Counted from the first letter of the stretch, positions 18,345 through 26,496 are shown. The stretch is 64,000 bases of DNA from Clostridia bacterium (GCA_900767025.1 CAAFXS010000048.1:1-64000); one strand, 5' to 3'. Notes: a model not told the origin generated them from the sequence alone. Numbers and translations are program-made.

Positions 18345-18866
18345 TTATTTTTTGATAGTGTTAATTTTGCTTTTAATTGGCTTGAGAATTACAAAGGTCA
18401 GCGGGGAAACCGCAACGGTGTAAAGTGCACAGGGAATATAAAAGCCGAAAAGCGTTTCAGCTGCATCGCCTGTGCCTTTGATGACAATAAAGCATAACCA
18501 GTAGATCAGGCAGTAAAGCACCGTAACCGATATGCAAATCAGCATATTTGTGATAAATGTGTTCCTTAAAAGATGGTTAACAAGCGCCGCTGCAAAAAAA
18601 CAGACCAGCGCAAAAAATATGCAGTTAAAGCCCATATGTACTGCCGAGGATAAATCCCACAAAAGTCCTGCAAAAAGCCCCAGCAGACCTGCGGCGATTT
18701 CCTCCTCACCCACAGTTAAAATCATCAGTGCAGGGATAATTAAAAAGCACCTTGCACCGAAGATTTCGGGGATAAGCCCTGCAACATTCTGCAAAAGCTC
18801 CGCCGCTAAAATCAAGGCACAAACACATATGTATTTAATTGTTTTCTGCTTTCGTGTTAAATCCAT
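18345..18866 (-). CDS. mreD: Rod shape-determining protein MreD
   Basis: A 173-residue integral membrane protein with about five hydrophobic helices and the conserved GLLWDLSSA segment of MreD. It bridges MreC and MreB to PBP2 in the elongasome. It overlaps the mreC stop by one base. Sequence conservation in this family is low, so order and topology support the call as much as residues do. Confidence 0.9.
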   Translation of the reverse strand: MDLTRKQKTIKYICVCALILAAELLQNVAGLIPEIFGARCFLIIPALMILTVGEEEIAAGLLGLFAGLLWDLSSAVHMGFNCIFFALVCFFAAALVNHLLRNTFITNMLICISVTVLYCLIYWLCFIVIKGTGDAAETLFGFYIPCALYTVAVSPLTFVILKPIKSKINTIKK

Positions 18867-19714
18867 CAGTTGTTTCCGCCTTCAATATCATAGCTTGTCA
18901 GCACAAGACAGCTGTCAAGCTTTTTAATATCGGTACCTGGTTGAATTGCCGCATATGTTGATATGTTTGTTTTTTCGTCGTTAATATCCTTAACCGTGCC
19001 GATGATAATTCCTCTTGGCATAGCGGCACTTACGCCTGCGGTGGCAATAATGGAGCCGTAGGCAATTTTGGTTGATGCGTCAAGGTTTTCAAACTTGCAC
19101 ATTCCGTTTTTAGCCAGCTCCGTATCACCTGTAACATAGCTAAGCTCCTTTGTGTTGATGTCGTATGCCGAAACGCTGAAATCGGGGTTGATAACAGTGC
19201 AAACCACACTGTATGTGGGATAAGCCTTGTCAATTATGCCCACAAGATATTTTCCGTAAAGAACCGCATAGCCCTCGTCAACACCGTTGGCAGTGCCCTT
19301 GTTAATTGTAAAGGTGCAATACGGGTCAGCACTGTCCCTGCCGATAACCGTAGCCGAGGTGAACTTAAAATCGGGATTTTCCTCCTTAAGCTCCAGCGCT
19401 TCCTTGTAAAGCTCATTTTGAGATTTTAAATTTTCATAATCGGCAAGACGGCTTTGCATATCGCCCAGCTCATTTTCAAGCTCGTTAATTCTATCCTCAT
19501 ATTCGGCGTCGCCCCTTGCCTTGCCTGTAAGCCGTTCAATACCGTCGGAAACCTTGGACGCTACCCAGTGAGCAGGTGCAAACACCGTGCCTATGACCGT
19601 GGACTGCGCCGTTTCACTGTGACCGTTAACTGCACAGATAAGCATTCCTGCAATCAGTAGTGCCAGCGCCCCTGTAAGCAGCTTGAAACGGGTGCTTTTA
19701 AATATTTCTTTCAT
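18866..19714 (-). CDS. mreC: Rod shape-determining protein MreC
   Basis: A 282-residue bitopic membrane protein: one N-terminal transmembrane helix (residues 11-30), a coiled coil (about 65-110, rich in NELENELGDMQ-type heptads) and C-terminal beta-barrel domains with the DPY, GLVG-like (KYLVGII) and RGI segments typical of MreC. It activates PBP2 in the cell-wall elongation complex. It lies two bases from mreB and overlaps mreD. Confidence 0.95.
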   Translation of the reverse strand: MKEIFKSTRFKLLTGALALLIAGMLICAVNGHSETAQSTVIGTVFAPAHWVASKVSDGIERLTGKARGDAEYEDRINELENELGDMQSRLADYENLKSQNELYKEALELKEENPDFKFTSATVIGRDSADPYCTFTINKGTANGVDEGYAVLYGKYLVGIIDKAYPTYSVVCTVINPDFSVSAYDINTKELSYVTGDTELAKNGMCKFENLDASTKIAYGSIIATAGVSAAMPRGIIIGTVKDINDEKTNISTYAAIQPGTDIKKLDSCLVLTSYDIEGGNN

Positions 19715-19716
19715 AG

Positions 19717-20697
19717 TTATTTAGCCCTTCTGAGTTTGATGGATGTGCCGATTGCAACACATTCCGAGGGATTTTCAGGTATATGTACCTCAATGCCTGT
19801 TTCTTTCGCAATAAGCTCCGAAAGACCTCTAAGCTGACAGGCACCGCCGGTTAAATAAATTCCTTTGTCGATAATGTCTGCCGAAAGCTCGGGCAAAGTA
19901 ACCTCAAGGATTTGAATTATAGCGTCGATTATTTCGGCAATAGGTGCACTCAACGCCTCTCTTATCTGTGCAGAGGTAACCTCAACACTCTTGGGCAAAC
20001 CGTTTGAAAGATTTCTGCCCTTAACCTCCATAGCACCCTCACCGTCGTAAGGAGCGGCAGAGCCTATTTTTAGCTTAATATCCTCGGCGGTGTTACTGCC
20101 GATTAACAGGTCGTGCTTTTCTTTCATATAACGGACAATTGTTTCATCCAAAGCGTCACCGCCGATTTTTATACTCTTGCATGCCGCAACGCCCCCAAGG
20201 CTCAGCACCGCAATATCACAGGTGCCGCCGCCGATATTAACCACCATTGAGCCTGTGGCGTCAAAAACAGGGAGCCCTGCACCCAGAGCCGCCGCCATTG
20301 ACTCTTCAATAAGCTCAACCTCCTGTGCACCGGCAGAGCGCACTGCGTCCTCAACAGCTCTTCTTTCAACCTCGGTAACATTGCTGGGTATGGAAACAAC
20401 AACTCTTGTTCTTGTGAACAAATTCCTTTTGCTTGAACGGTAAATAAAGTTCCTCAGCATATCGGAGGTCATATCAAAATCGGCGATAACGCCGTATTTA
20501 AGCGGCTTAACCGCAACGATTGAACCCGGTGTTCTGCCAATCATCAGCTTTGCCTCACTGCCGGTGGCTACTACTCTTTTTGATTTAACATCAACGGCAA
20601 CAACGCTGGGCTCGTTAATAACAATCCTGCCCTTTTTGTCACAGACAAGAGTGTTGGAGGTGCCCAGGTCAATGCCCAAATCCCTTGAAAACAGCAT
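19717..20697 (-). CDS. mreB: Cell-shape actin homologue MreB
   Basis: A 326-residue bacterial actin that orients cell-wall synthesis. The ATP-binding signatures are clear: DLGTSNTLV at residue 10-18, the VNIGGGTCDIAVLS phosphate-2 loop near 160 and the LTGGACQLRGL adenosine motif near 290. The ATG at 20697 (MLFSRDLGID) is used because it gives the normal MreB N terminus; an earlier ATG at 20742 lies within the leader hairpin. It is the first gene of the mreBCD-mrdA operon behind a sigma-A promoter at 20774-20802. Confidence 0.97.
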   Translation of the reverse strand: MLFSRDLGIDLGTSNTLVCDKKGRIVINEPSVVAVDVKSKRVVATGSEAKLMIGRTPGSIVAVKPLKYGVIADFDMTSDMLRNFIYRSSKRNLFTRTRVVVSIPSNVTEVERRAVEDAVRSAGAQEVELIEESMAAALGAGLPVFDATGSMVVNIGGGTCDIAVLSLGGVAACKSIKIGGDALDETIVRYMKEKHDLLIGSNTAEDIKLKIGSAAPYDGEGAMEVKGRNLSNGLPKSVEVTSAQIREALSAPIAEIIDAIIQILEVTLPELSADIIDKGIYLTGGACQLRGLSELIAKETGIEVHIPENPSECVAIGTSIKLRRAK

Positions 20698-20716
20698 ATG
20701 TATATCTCTCACTTTC

Positions 20717-20754
20717 AAATGGATAACCCTGCAGATGTGCAAAGTTATCCATTT
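20717..20754 (-). promoter_or_regulatory. Hairpin in the mreB leader
   Basis: AAATGGATAAC at 20717-20727 and its exact complement at 20744-20754 form an 11-bp stem with a 16-base loop inside the roughly 70-base untranslated leader of mreB. On the minus strand it is followed by TTGAAAG, not a T run, so it is a poor terminator in the mreB direction. Confidence 0.5.
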
Positions 20755-20773
20755 TATTTTACTTAATGCTTAT

Positions 20774-20802
20774 ATTATATAATAGAGTGCCGCTTATCAC
20801 AA
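20774..20802 (-). promoter_or_regulatory. Sigma-A-type promoter of the mreBCD-mrdA operon
   Basis: On the minus strand TTGTGA (20802-20797) and TATAAT (20779-20774) are 17 bases apart. The start of transcription should be near 20767, about 70 bases before mreB. Confidence 0.65.
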
Positions 20803-20837
20803 TACCAAAATTGAAAATTCACAAATTTTTTAAAACC

Positions 20838-21668
20838 CTAAACCTCGGTGGTGAATTCGTAGCCCTGACTGCGCACCTCATCAATAACCTTGCCGAGTAT
20901 TGCGGCATTGGTTTCGCTTACTGCATGAAGGAGCATAATTTCACCGTTATGGGTATAGGTTGTTATAGTGTCAAATGCCTCCTGCTGATCGGCAGGGTTG
21001 TTCACATCCCAGTCGGCATAGGCAAAGGACCAGAACACGCTTTTGTAGCCAAGGCTGTTTGCAAGTGCAAGGGTGTTTTCGCTGAACTCACCCTTCGGGA
21101 AACGGAAAAGAGTCATTCTGTATTTGAAATTTTCTTTCATATACTTGTCAAGAAAAACAATTTCCTCCTGGGCTTCCTCCTGGCTTACCTCGTCCATGGT
21201 GTAGTGGCGGTAGGTGTGATTGCCGATGATATGACCCTCGTCAATCATACGCTCGATAAGCTCCGGGTTATCCTTAACAAAATCGTAGGTAACAAAGAAA
21301 ATTGCCTTGACGCCTTTCTCCTTAAGAGTGTCAAGAATCCTTGGAGTGTAGCCGTTTTCGTAGCCCTCGTCAAAGGTCAGGCAGATGAATTTGTCATCGC
21401 TCATTATGAACTGCGCGCCTAAGGCTCCGTAGCTTTGCTGTAAATTAACCGGGTCTGTGGGACGCTGGTGGTTTTCTGCTCTGCCGGGACCCCATACTAC
21501 CTTTTCGGTACTGTAATACTGACTGCCCAGCCCCGTTACCTCCAGGGTGGTTTCAGCCACATTTGTGCTTTCTTTTTCGCTCTGCGTTGTTGCGTTATCG
21601 TTTGTGTTTGCGGCAGTACAGCCTGCAAGGAGCGCAACACACAGCACGGACAACAAAATCTTCTTCAT
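20838..21668 (-). CDS. pdaA: Polysaccharide deacetylase lipoprotein, PdaA-like
   Basis: A 276-residue carbohydrate esterase family 4 protein. A lipobox (LLAGC, Cys at residue 17) shows it is a membrane-anchored lipoprotein. The NodB domain carries TFDEGYENGYT (motif 1 with an extra Glu in place of the usual Asp-Asn/Asp), HIIGNHTYRH (metal histidines), FRFPKGEFS and LLHAVS. It closely follows Bacillus PdaA, which makes muramic delta-lactam of the spore cortex. The secretion mode differs from PdaA's signal peptide. The ribosome site GGGAGG lies in a hairpin at 21678-21705, so translation may be controlled by structure. Confidence 0.88.
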   Translation of the reverse strand: MKKILLSVLCVALLAGCTAANTNDNATTQSEKESTNVAETTLEVTGLGSQYYSTEKVVWGPGRAENHQRPTDPVNLQQSYGALGAQFIMSDDKFICLTFDEGYENGYTPRILDTLKEKGVKAIFFVTYDFVKDNPELIERMIDEGHIIGNHTYRHYTMDEVSQEEAQEEIVFLDKYMKENFKYRMTLFRFPKGEFSENTLALANSLGYKSVFWSFAYADWDVNNPADQQEAFDTITTYTHNGEIMLLHAVSETNAAILGKVIDEVRSQGYEFTTEV

Positions 21669-21677
21669 AATAAAAAT

Positions 21678-21705
21678 CCTCCCTGACTTATTATTGTCAG
21701 AGAGG
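21678..21705 (-). promoter_or_regulatory. SD-masking hairpin before pdaA
   Basis: In the minus-strand RNA CCUCUCUGAC pairs with GUCAGGGAGG (nine Watson-Crick pairs and one G-U) around an 8-base loop. The 3' arm is the ribosome binding site of pdaA and is followed by AUUUUUAUU and the start codon, so the hairpin can both hide the site and act as a weak terminator. Confidence 0.6.
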
Positions 21706-22006
21706 TTTTTTATATTTGTGGTAATAAATTCAGTGTGCAGAAAATATCAAATAACAAATTGCAGTAGATGCAGACTTCGAGAAATGAAACTAAATTTCGT
21801 TTTCTTGCGATAATTGCTGTACGATGGTACCGCTTTATCGCAAAAAACGAAAAACGCCTAAAAATAGCTTTGATTCGATGTCAAAGCTATTTTTCAAATC
21901 CCTCCGGCAACACGGTGTGTTGCCACCTCCCTTTAACAAGGGAGGCTCAATGATGTTTGCTTGACTGTATTTAGGCGTGGTTTAGACCATTTATCGACAG
22001 TCTGGA
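21706..22006. repeat. Hairpin-dense intergenic region with an inserted family A repeat
   Basis: No gene is seen. Four hairpins follow each other: 21795-21852 (18-bp arms with one bulged base, including TTGCGATAA/TTATCGCAA), 21860-21894 (AAAAATAGCTTTGA, 14 bp, 7-base loop), 21906-21924 (GGCAACAC/GTGTTGCC) and 21926-21945 (CCTCCCTT/AAGGGAGG). The last two belong to the repeat at 1-103. The 21860 stem continues after the insert with TTTAGGCGT at 21970-21978. The region probably also ends the mgtC transcript. Confidence 0.6.
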
Positions 22007-22732
22007 TTAATTGTCTGTTTTCCAACCGGCAGAAATAATTCCTTCCTCCTTGCCGATATTTGCAAGTATGCTTTCAACCAAATCGTTGTTCTGCTTAACG
22101 GTTGATATGTAGGCTCTTATTTTAACATTGCCCTCGTCGTCCTCGTTGCTTTCAAGGTTGTGAAGAAGAACACCGTCTTTTTCTCTTATAATCTTTATGA
22201 GATTTGAACGGATTTCAATTTCGTATTCGTCCGAGCATTTTATGGAAATTTTATAAATGCATTCGGCGTTGCGTTTAATCTTACCCTCGTTGTAGTGACG
22301 CACCTTGTCAATGTGGGTGGAAAGAGGATGAAGAACAATGTTCATAATTACAATTGCCAGAGCAACGATAACAGAGTACAAAATATTGTCAACTGTGCAA
22401 AGAATACCTACTGCGGCGGTGGTCCATATTGTGGCGGCAGTGGACAGACCTCTTATATTTGCGCCGTCACGGATAATAAGACCTGCACCCAGGAAGCCTA
22501 TACCGCAGACAACCTGACTTGCAATACGGGTGGCGTCCACATTATCCGGAACGGTTATGTATGATACCGAGGTGTATGCATATGCTCCCACGCAGACAAT
22601 AATATTTGTCAGTATGCCTGCCTGATGACGGGTCCACTGGCGTTCAAAGCCGATTATAAGACCCAAAATAATTGCCGTCACAAGACGGATGCTAAACCCG
22701 GAGATTGTTGTTATATCCAGTATTTCAGACAT
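22007..22732 (-). CDS. MgtC/SapB-family membrane protein
   Basis: A 241-residue inner-membrane protein. The N-terminal 140 residues hold four to five helices with the family pattern RLVTAIILGLIIGFERQ and GIGFLGAGLIIRDG. A soluble C-terminal domain of about 90 residues resembles the ACT-like domain of longer MgtC proteins. Family members are linked to magnesium limitation or acid tolerance; the exact role here is not known. Its ATG overlaps the prfB stop by one base (TAATG), so the two are translationally coupled. Confidence 0.88.
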   Translation of the reverse strand: MSEILDITTISGFSIRLVTAIILGLIIGFERQWTRHQAGILTNIIVCVGAYAYTSVSYITVPDNVDATRIASQVVCGIGFLGAGLIIRDGANIRGLSTAATIWTTAAVGILCTVDNILYSVIVALAIVIMNIVLHPLSTHIDKVRHYNEGKIKRNAECIYKISIKCSDEYEIEIRSNLIKIIREKDGVLLHNLESNEDDEGNVKIRAYISTVKQNNDLVESILANIGKEEGIISAGWKTDN

Positions 22733-23853
22733 TATTGATTTTCAGCTCCCTCAACTGATTTCATTTTTAAATAAGCGTTTATAAAGCCGTCGATATCTCC
22801 GTCCATTACGGCGTTGATATTGCCCATTTCAAAGCCTGTTCTGTGGTCCTTTGCCATGGTGTAGGGCATAAATACATAGGAACGGATTTGACTTCCCCAG
22901 GCAATTTCCTTCTGGTCGCCTTTGATATCCTCAATTCTTTCAAGGTTTTCTCTTTCCTTGATTTCAATAAGCTTTGATTTAAGCATACGCATTGCAACCT
23001 CGCGGTTTTGGTGCTGGCTTCGCTCAATCTGGCAGGAAACCACAATGCCTGTGGGAATGTGGGTAAGACGCACGGCTGATGAGGTTTTGTTAACCTTCTG
23101 ACCGCCTGCACCTGATGCACGGTAAACATCCATTTTGATATCCTCTTCACGGATTTCAACCTCAACATCGTCGTCGATTTCAGGCATAACCTCAAGCGAT
23201 GCAAAGGAGGTGTGGCGTCTGCCCGACGAGTCAAAGGGCGATACCCTTACAAGCCTGTGAATACCCATTTCACCTTTTAAATAACCGTAGGCATTTTCGC
23301 CCTCAACAAGAATTGTTGCACTCTTTAGACCTGCAACATCGCCGTCAAGATAATCAAGGGTTGACACCTTGTAGCCGTGTCTTTCGCCCCAGCGGTTATA
23401 CATTCTGAAAAGCATTTCCGCCCAGTCCTGCGCCTCTGTTCCGCCTGCACCTGCGTGAAATGTCAGCAGGGCGTTATTGCTGTCAAATTCACCGCTGAGC
23501 AGTGTTGAAAGCGTAAGGCTTTCAAGCCTTTTTTCAATTTCATTTACAGATGAGGTGCAGTCTTCAAGCAGGTCTGCGTCCTCCTCCTCATTGGCAAGCT
23601 CAATCATAACAAGAGCGTCGTCATAATCGTTTTTTATGCTTTCGTAGGAGGCAACCTTTGATTTAAGAGAGCCGACTTTCTGCATTGTTTTCTGGCTTTT
23701 TTCCATATCGTCCCAAAAGCCCGGTGCACTGCTTTGCTCCTCAAGGTCGGCAATTTCCTTTTTTAAGCTGTCAATTGCAAGAGCCTCTTTTAAATTTTTA
23801 ACTGTTTTTTCCGACTCAAGAAGTCTTAATCTGAGTTCTTCGTATTCAATCAT
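22732..23853 (-). CDS. prfB: Peptide chain release factor 2, without programmed frameshift
   Basis: RF2 ends translation at UGA and UAA. The 373-residue protein has the coiled N-terminal domain, the stop-codon recognition segment with SPFDSSGRRHTSFAS (the RF2-type SPF motif) and the catalytic GGQ in RASGAGGQKVNKT. The reading frame is continuous where many bacteria have a CUUUGA frameshift site, so that autoregulation is absent. ATG at 23853 is used: it has a GGGGA ribosome site, and ATGs at 23889 and 23868 lie at or too near the expected transcription start. Confidence 0.95.
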   Translation of the reverse strand: MIEYEELRLRLLESEKTVKNLKEALAIDSLKKEIADLEEQSSAPGFWDDMEKSQKTMQKVGSLKSKVASYESIKNDYDDALVMIELANEEEDADLLEDCTSSVNEIEKRLESLTLSTLLSGEFDSNNALLTFHAGAGGTEAQDWAEMLFRMYNRWGERHGYKVSTLDYLDGDVAGLKSATILVEGENAYGYLKGEMGIHRLVRVSPFDSSGRRHTSFASLEVMPEIDDDVEVEIREEDIKMDVYRASGAGGQKVNKTSSAVRLTHIPTGIVVSCQIERSQHQNREVAMRMLKSKLIEIKERENLERIEDIKGDQKEIAWGSQIRSYVFMPYTMAKDHRTGFEMGNINAVMDGDIDGFINAYLKMKSVEGAENQ

Positions 23854-23892
23854 ATTATTTCCCCACATAGATATATTATTTGCGTTCATAAT

Positions 23893-23921
23893 ATTATATA
23901 CAACATTTTCGAATAATGCAA
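23893..23921 (-). promoter_or_regulatory. Sigma-A-type promoter for prfB-mgtC
   Basis: On the minus strand TTGCAT (23921-23916) and TATAAT (23898-23893) are separated by 17 bases. Transcription should begin near 23886, which excludes the upstream ATG at 23889 as the prfB start. Confidence 0.7.
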
Positions 23922-23958
23922 TATTTAAAAAACCGTTAATACTATTTTAACTAAATAG

Positions 23959-23987
23959 TTGATTTATTTTGCTATCTTGAGTATAAT
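23959..23987 (+). promoter_or_regulatory. Sigma-A-type promoter for the RING-like protein gene
   Basis: TTGATT at 23959-23964 and TATAAT at 23982-23987 are 17 bases apart, 30 bases before the ATG at 24018. Confidence 0.7.
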
Positions 23988-24017
23988 AGATACAATCGGA
24001 ACTGAAAGGAAAAGGCA

Positions 24018-24947
24018 ATGTTTTTTCATGAAAATGAAAAGTGTCCCGTTTGCGACAGATTTTTCACTGCTGATGATGATATAGTAATTTGTCCCAAGTG
24101 CGGAACGCCTCATCACAGGAGCTGCTATAACGAGCTGGGTCACTGTGCAAATAAAGAAAAGCACGGCAGCGGCTTTGAATATAAGCCTGCCGAAGCAAAA
24201 GAAATAAAACAGGAAAAAACGGACGGCGACAGTAAAGAAAATCAAACTGTCGTGCTTAATATTCCGTTCTCGAATATTAACAATACTGATTTCAGCACCG
24301 CCGACGGCACCGAAAAAATCGACGGCAAGGATGTAAAAGATGTTGCGGCGGTTGTGGGTGCAAACGCCAAAAGATTTATTCCCAAGTTTATTAAAAACAA
24401 AAAAGCCTCTTGGAACTGGGGCGCATTTTTCTTCGGCGGTTACTATCTGTTTTTCAGAAAAATGGTTAAGCAGGGCATAATTGCTCTTGCAGCGCTGGTG
24501 ATGGTTAATCTTGTTGTCAGCGGCTTCTTCATTGAAGAATACAATCAGTTTAATGTGGTGTTTAACAGCTGTATTACCGAAATGACTAATAACAAAAGTG
24601 CACTGTCTGCCGAGCTTTACGACCAGCTTATGACTGCATACAGGGCAGTGATGCCTATGGTGCTTATTCAGTACGGTGCAAGGGCAATTGTAAATACAAT
24701 TATTGCCCTTTTTGCCGACAGGATTTACAGGTCAAAGGTGCTGGGAATTATTGACAGGGTTGACGAGCAGCTGTCACAGGGCGGCAGCTTTGAGCAAAAC
24801 CCGCTTTTTCAGGTTGAAAGCAATCTTAATCAGCAGCAAATGAGAAGACTTTATCTTGCCAGAGCCGGAGGAGTCAGCTTTATGATGCCTGTTATGGCAT
24901 ATCTTGGCTTTGATTTGCTTATCAGCTTCGTCTTACAATTGTTATAA
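24018..24947 (+). CDS. Prokaryotic RING-finger-like / DUF2628 membrane protein
   Basis: A 309-residue protein. The N terminus has eight zinc-ligand candidates in RING-like spacing: CPVC at residues 9-12, CPKC near 30, HH and C in PHHRSC, then C and H. A charged linker (50-110) leads to a DUF2628-type region: a WNWGAFFFGGYYLFFRKM motif that enters the membrane, and three to four hydrophobic segments. Bacterial RING-type fingers coupled to DUF2628 are known as a domain pair, but function is unknown; no ubiquitin-like partner is visible nearby. It is followed by galU after 41 bases. Confidence 0.8.
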   Translation: MFFHENEKCPVCDRFFTADDDIVICPKCGTPHHRSCYNELGHCANKEKHGSGFEYKPAEAKEIKQEKTDGDSKENQTVVLNIPFSNINNTDFSTADGTEKIDGKDVKDVAAVVGANAKRFIPKFIKNKKASWNWGAFFFGGYYLFFRKMVKQGIIALAALVMVNLVVSGFFIEEYNQFNVVFNSCITEMTNNKSALSAELYDQLMTAYRAVMPMVLIQYGARAIVNTIIALFADRIYRSKVLGIIDRVDEQLSQGGSFEQNPLFQVESNLNQQQMRRLYLARAGGVSFMMPVMAYLGFDLLISFVLQLL

Positions 24948-24988
24948 ATTAAATTCAAATAAATTAAAATTATCGGAGGAGATTTTTT

Positions 24989-25864
24989 ATGAAAATCAAA
25001 AAAGCGATTATCCCCGCAGCAGGTATGGGCACAAGAGTTCTTCCTGCATCAAAGGCAGTTCCAAAGGAAATGCTCAACATTGTTGACAAGCCTGCAATTC
25101 AGTACATAGTTGAGGAGGCTTTTGCTTCCGGTATTGAGGATGTACTCATTATCACCAACAGAGGTAAGGGTGCTATTGAGGACCACTTTGACCATGCTTT
25201 TGAGCTTGAGAGCAAGCTTGAGGGCAACGAGAGCAAAAAGAAGATTTATGACGATGTAATGGCTTGTTCAAATTTCGGCAACATTTATTTCATTCGTCAG
25301 AAGGAAACTAAGGGTCTCGGTCACGCAGTTCTTTGCGCAAAAAGCTTTGTAGGTAACGAGCCATTTGCAGTTCTTTACGGCGACGATGTTATTATTTCCG
25401 AAACTCCTGTTACAAAGCAGCTTTGCGATGCTTATGAAAAATACGGCAAGGGTGCTGTTGGTGTTAAAGAGGTTCCGGGCAAGGCAATCACAAAGTATTG
25501 CTCACTTGCCGTTGACCCAATTGAAGACAACTGCTATAACTGCACAGATATGATTGAAAAGCCTTCAGAGGATGAAATTATGTCTAATTTCTCAATCCTG
25601 GGCAGAGTTGTTATGCCTCCTGAAATTTTTGATATTCTTGAGGAAACTCCACTTGGCGCAGGCGGAGAGCTTCAGCTTACCGACGCTATGAAAACTCTTG
25701 CTCAAACAAAGGGTGTTGTTGCCGTTGATTACGAGGGCACACGCTACGATATGGGTAACAAGTTCGGTATTCTTCAGGCTAATATCGAGGTTGGCTTAAA
25801 GCATCCGGAAACTCAGCAGGAGCTTAAGGATTATATCAAGAAGATTGCAAAGGATTTAGACTGA
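24989..25864 (+). CDS. galU: UTP-glucose-1-phosphate uridylyltransferase
   Basis: This enzyme makes UDP-glucose from UTP and glucose-1-phosphate for cell-envelope glycans. The 291-residue protein has the nucleotide-binding PAAGMGTRVLPASKAVPKEML at residues 8-28, the GLGHAVLCA segment and the EKPS and GRVVMPPEIFD motifs of GalU. A strong GGAGGAG site precedes the ATG. The start of the next gene is two bases after its stop. Confidence 0.96.
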   Translation: MKIKKAIIPAAGMGTRVLPASKAVPKEMLNIVDKPAIQYIVEEAFASGIEDVLIITNRGKGAIEDHFDHAFELESKLEGNESKKKIYDDVMACSNFGNIYFIRQKETKGLGHAVLCAKSFVGNEPFAVLYGDDVIISETPVTKQLCDAYEKYGKGAVGVKEVPGKAITKYCSLAVDPIEDNCYNCTDMIEKPSEDEIMSNFSILGRVVMPPEIFDILEETPLGAGGELQLTDAMKTLAQTKGVVAVDYEGTRYDMGNKFGILQANIEVGLKHPETQQELKDYIKKIAKDLD

Positions 25865-25866
25865 TT

Positions 25867-26496
25867 ATGATAAAGCTTGAACGCACAAGCGTTATGAATT
25901 TTGAAAATGCCATGAGAGGTGCCAGAAATCCTCTTAATTCCTGGGGTAGGTACGACTCTTATTTTGACGGTGACGGCAATTTTGTTTTGGGCGAAAATGA
26001 TTTGTCCCTGGCAAAAAGGCTTTGCTCTGCCGGTACCGACCACAGGAAATTTGTCAGAATGATTTTTGTCAGCGTTGATGTTACCGCACCGATGTATTGG
26101 TGGAAGGAGTATGATACCTACAAGGTGGGCACTGTTGCAAATTCCACCTCCACGATGCACAAAATCACCTCAAAGCCTTTTGAGCTGTCGGATTTTTCCG
26201 TTGATAAAATGAATGCTCAGGGCATTGAGGCTATGGAAAAGGTTATTGAAACCCTTGAGGATTTAAGGCTTAAATATCTTGAAACCAAGGATAAGGAGCT
26301 TTGGTATACAATTATTCAGCTTTTGCCAAGCTCCTATAATCAGATGCGTACCTGTACTCTTAACTATGAAAATCTTTGCAACATTTATTATGCAAGGAAA
26401 AATCATAAGCTTGACGAGTGGCACACTTATTGCAGTTGGATAAAGGAATTGCCCTATTTTGAGGAGCTTTTTATCAGGGAAGAAACAAAGGATTGA
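25867..26496 (+). CDS. Uncharacterised protein, possibly ThyX-like fold
   Basis: A soluble 209-residue protein that I recognise as a family found in Firmicutes and their phages but without settled function. The core is DHRKFVRMIFVSVDVTAP, then YWWKEYDTYKVG and VANSTSTMHKI. The arginine/serine-rich segments faintly recall FAD-dependent thymidylate synthases (ThyX), but the RHRxxS signature is not present, so this is only a fold-level guess. It is coupled to galU (two bases) and to the CPBP protease (six bases). Confidence 0.7.
   Translation: MIKLERTSVMNFENAMRGARNPLNSWGRYDSYFDGDGNFVLGENDLSLAKRLCSAGTDHRKFVRMIFVSVDVTAPMYWWKEYDTYKVGTVANSTSTMHKITSKPFELSDFSVDKMNAQGIEAMEKVIETLEDLRLKYLETKDKELWYTIIQLLPSSYNQMRTCTLNYENLCNIYYARKNHKLDEWHTYCSWIKELPYFEELFIREETKD

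Noticed and set aside
20766..21422. Long plus-strand frame of 218 codons
   Set aside because: It is antisense to the pdaA gene, has no ribosome site, and its protein has no family pattern.
23854..23889. Longer RF2 N terminus from ATG 23889
   Set aside because: The predicted transcription start is near 23886, so this codon would not be in the mRNA; a GGGGA site serves ATG 23853.
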